In this document: piece after piece, positions 6,507-6,529 of the stretch
How positions within the stretch are numbered: the first letter of the stretch is position 1
Layout: each line of letters opens with the position of its first letter
Source of the DNA: Betaproteobacteria bacterium
GTDB lineage: Bacteria; Desulfobacterota; Desulfovibrionia; Desulfovibrionales; Desulfovibrionaceae
NCBI GenBank assembly: GCA_009778295.1
Contig: WRKB01000243.1
Location: forward strand, 1-6,529
Reading direction: 5' to 3'
Length of the DNA: 6,529 nucleotides
The notes under the pieces: generated by a model
The model's database searches: none
Told to the model about the DNA's origin: nothing
Seen by the model: only the letters and a program-made list of their open reading frames with translations
Made by a program: the position numbers and the translations under genes

Positions 6507-6529
6507 GCGCAAATACATTGCGCTTGCGC
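6507..6529. repeat. GC-rich inverted and tandem repeat at the right edge
   Basis: GCGCAA (6507-6512) pairs with TTGCGC (6518-6523) around a 5-nt loop, and TTGCGC is repeated at once at 6524-6529. Just before it, 6484-6500 holds two related CTTCG/CACTTCGGCG stretches. The structure runs off the window. It could be part of an intergenic repeat family or a terminator for a convergent gene, and it does not look coding. Confidence 0.4.

Noticed and set aside
1..6529. CRISPR arrays, tRNA/rRNA genes, complete insertion sequences
   Set aside because: No regularly spaced repeats, no tRNA-like cloverleaf with a TTCGANTC-type arm, and no transposase motifs were seen on either strand.

Overview
The window looks like part of a chromosome from an anaerobic, Desulfovibrio-like bacterium (Desulfobacterota). 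This rests on the style of the D-2-hydroxyacid dehydrogenase and on recalled protein resemblance, so it is only moderately supported. A decayed integrase at the left edge marks the area as a former landing site for mobile DNA.

Layout. (1) 1-295, minus strand: remnant of a tyrosine integrase. Its N-terminal arm-binding domain is joined directly to the last part of the catalytic domain, with a one-base frameshift. (2) 296-508: AT-rich spacer with a 10-bp tandem repeat. (3) 509-1471: D-2-hydroxyacid (glycerate/hydroxypyruvate-type) dehydrogenase, GC-rich, a housekeeping-type gene. (4) 1703-1975: small secreted Met/Lys/Asp/Gly-repeat protein of the pentapeptide MXKDX type. (5) 2138-6442: four tightly packed plus-strand genes. 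They encode an OmpR-type response regulator, a membrane histidine kinase (8-nt overlap), a CcdA-type membrane electron carrier with a fused periplasmic thioredoxin domain (31-nt gap), and an exported MsrA-MsrB fusion (7-nt gap, TTG start). (6) 6443-6529: non-coding right edge with short GC-rich repeats.

Reading of the system. Genes 4 and 5 together look like a self-contained periplasmic methionine-oxidation defence. The kinase may sense an oxidant outside the membrane; its sensor domain carries a vicinal cysteine pair. The regulator would switch on the operon. The CcdA-thioredoxin protein would carry reducing power from the cytoplasm across the membrane, and MsrAB would use it to reduce both epimers of methionine sulfoxide. 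The small secreted protein is 12 Met in about 66 mature residues with no Cys or His, so it could serve as a sacrificial, re-reducible methionine sink. TCS-CcdA-Trx-MsrAB loci and Met-rich scavenger peptides are each known from other bacteria. The combination seen here, a MXKDX protein beside MsrAB fed by a CcdA-Trx fusion, is the most interesting content of the window. The functional link is inferred from gene order and composition.
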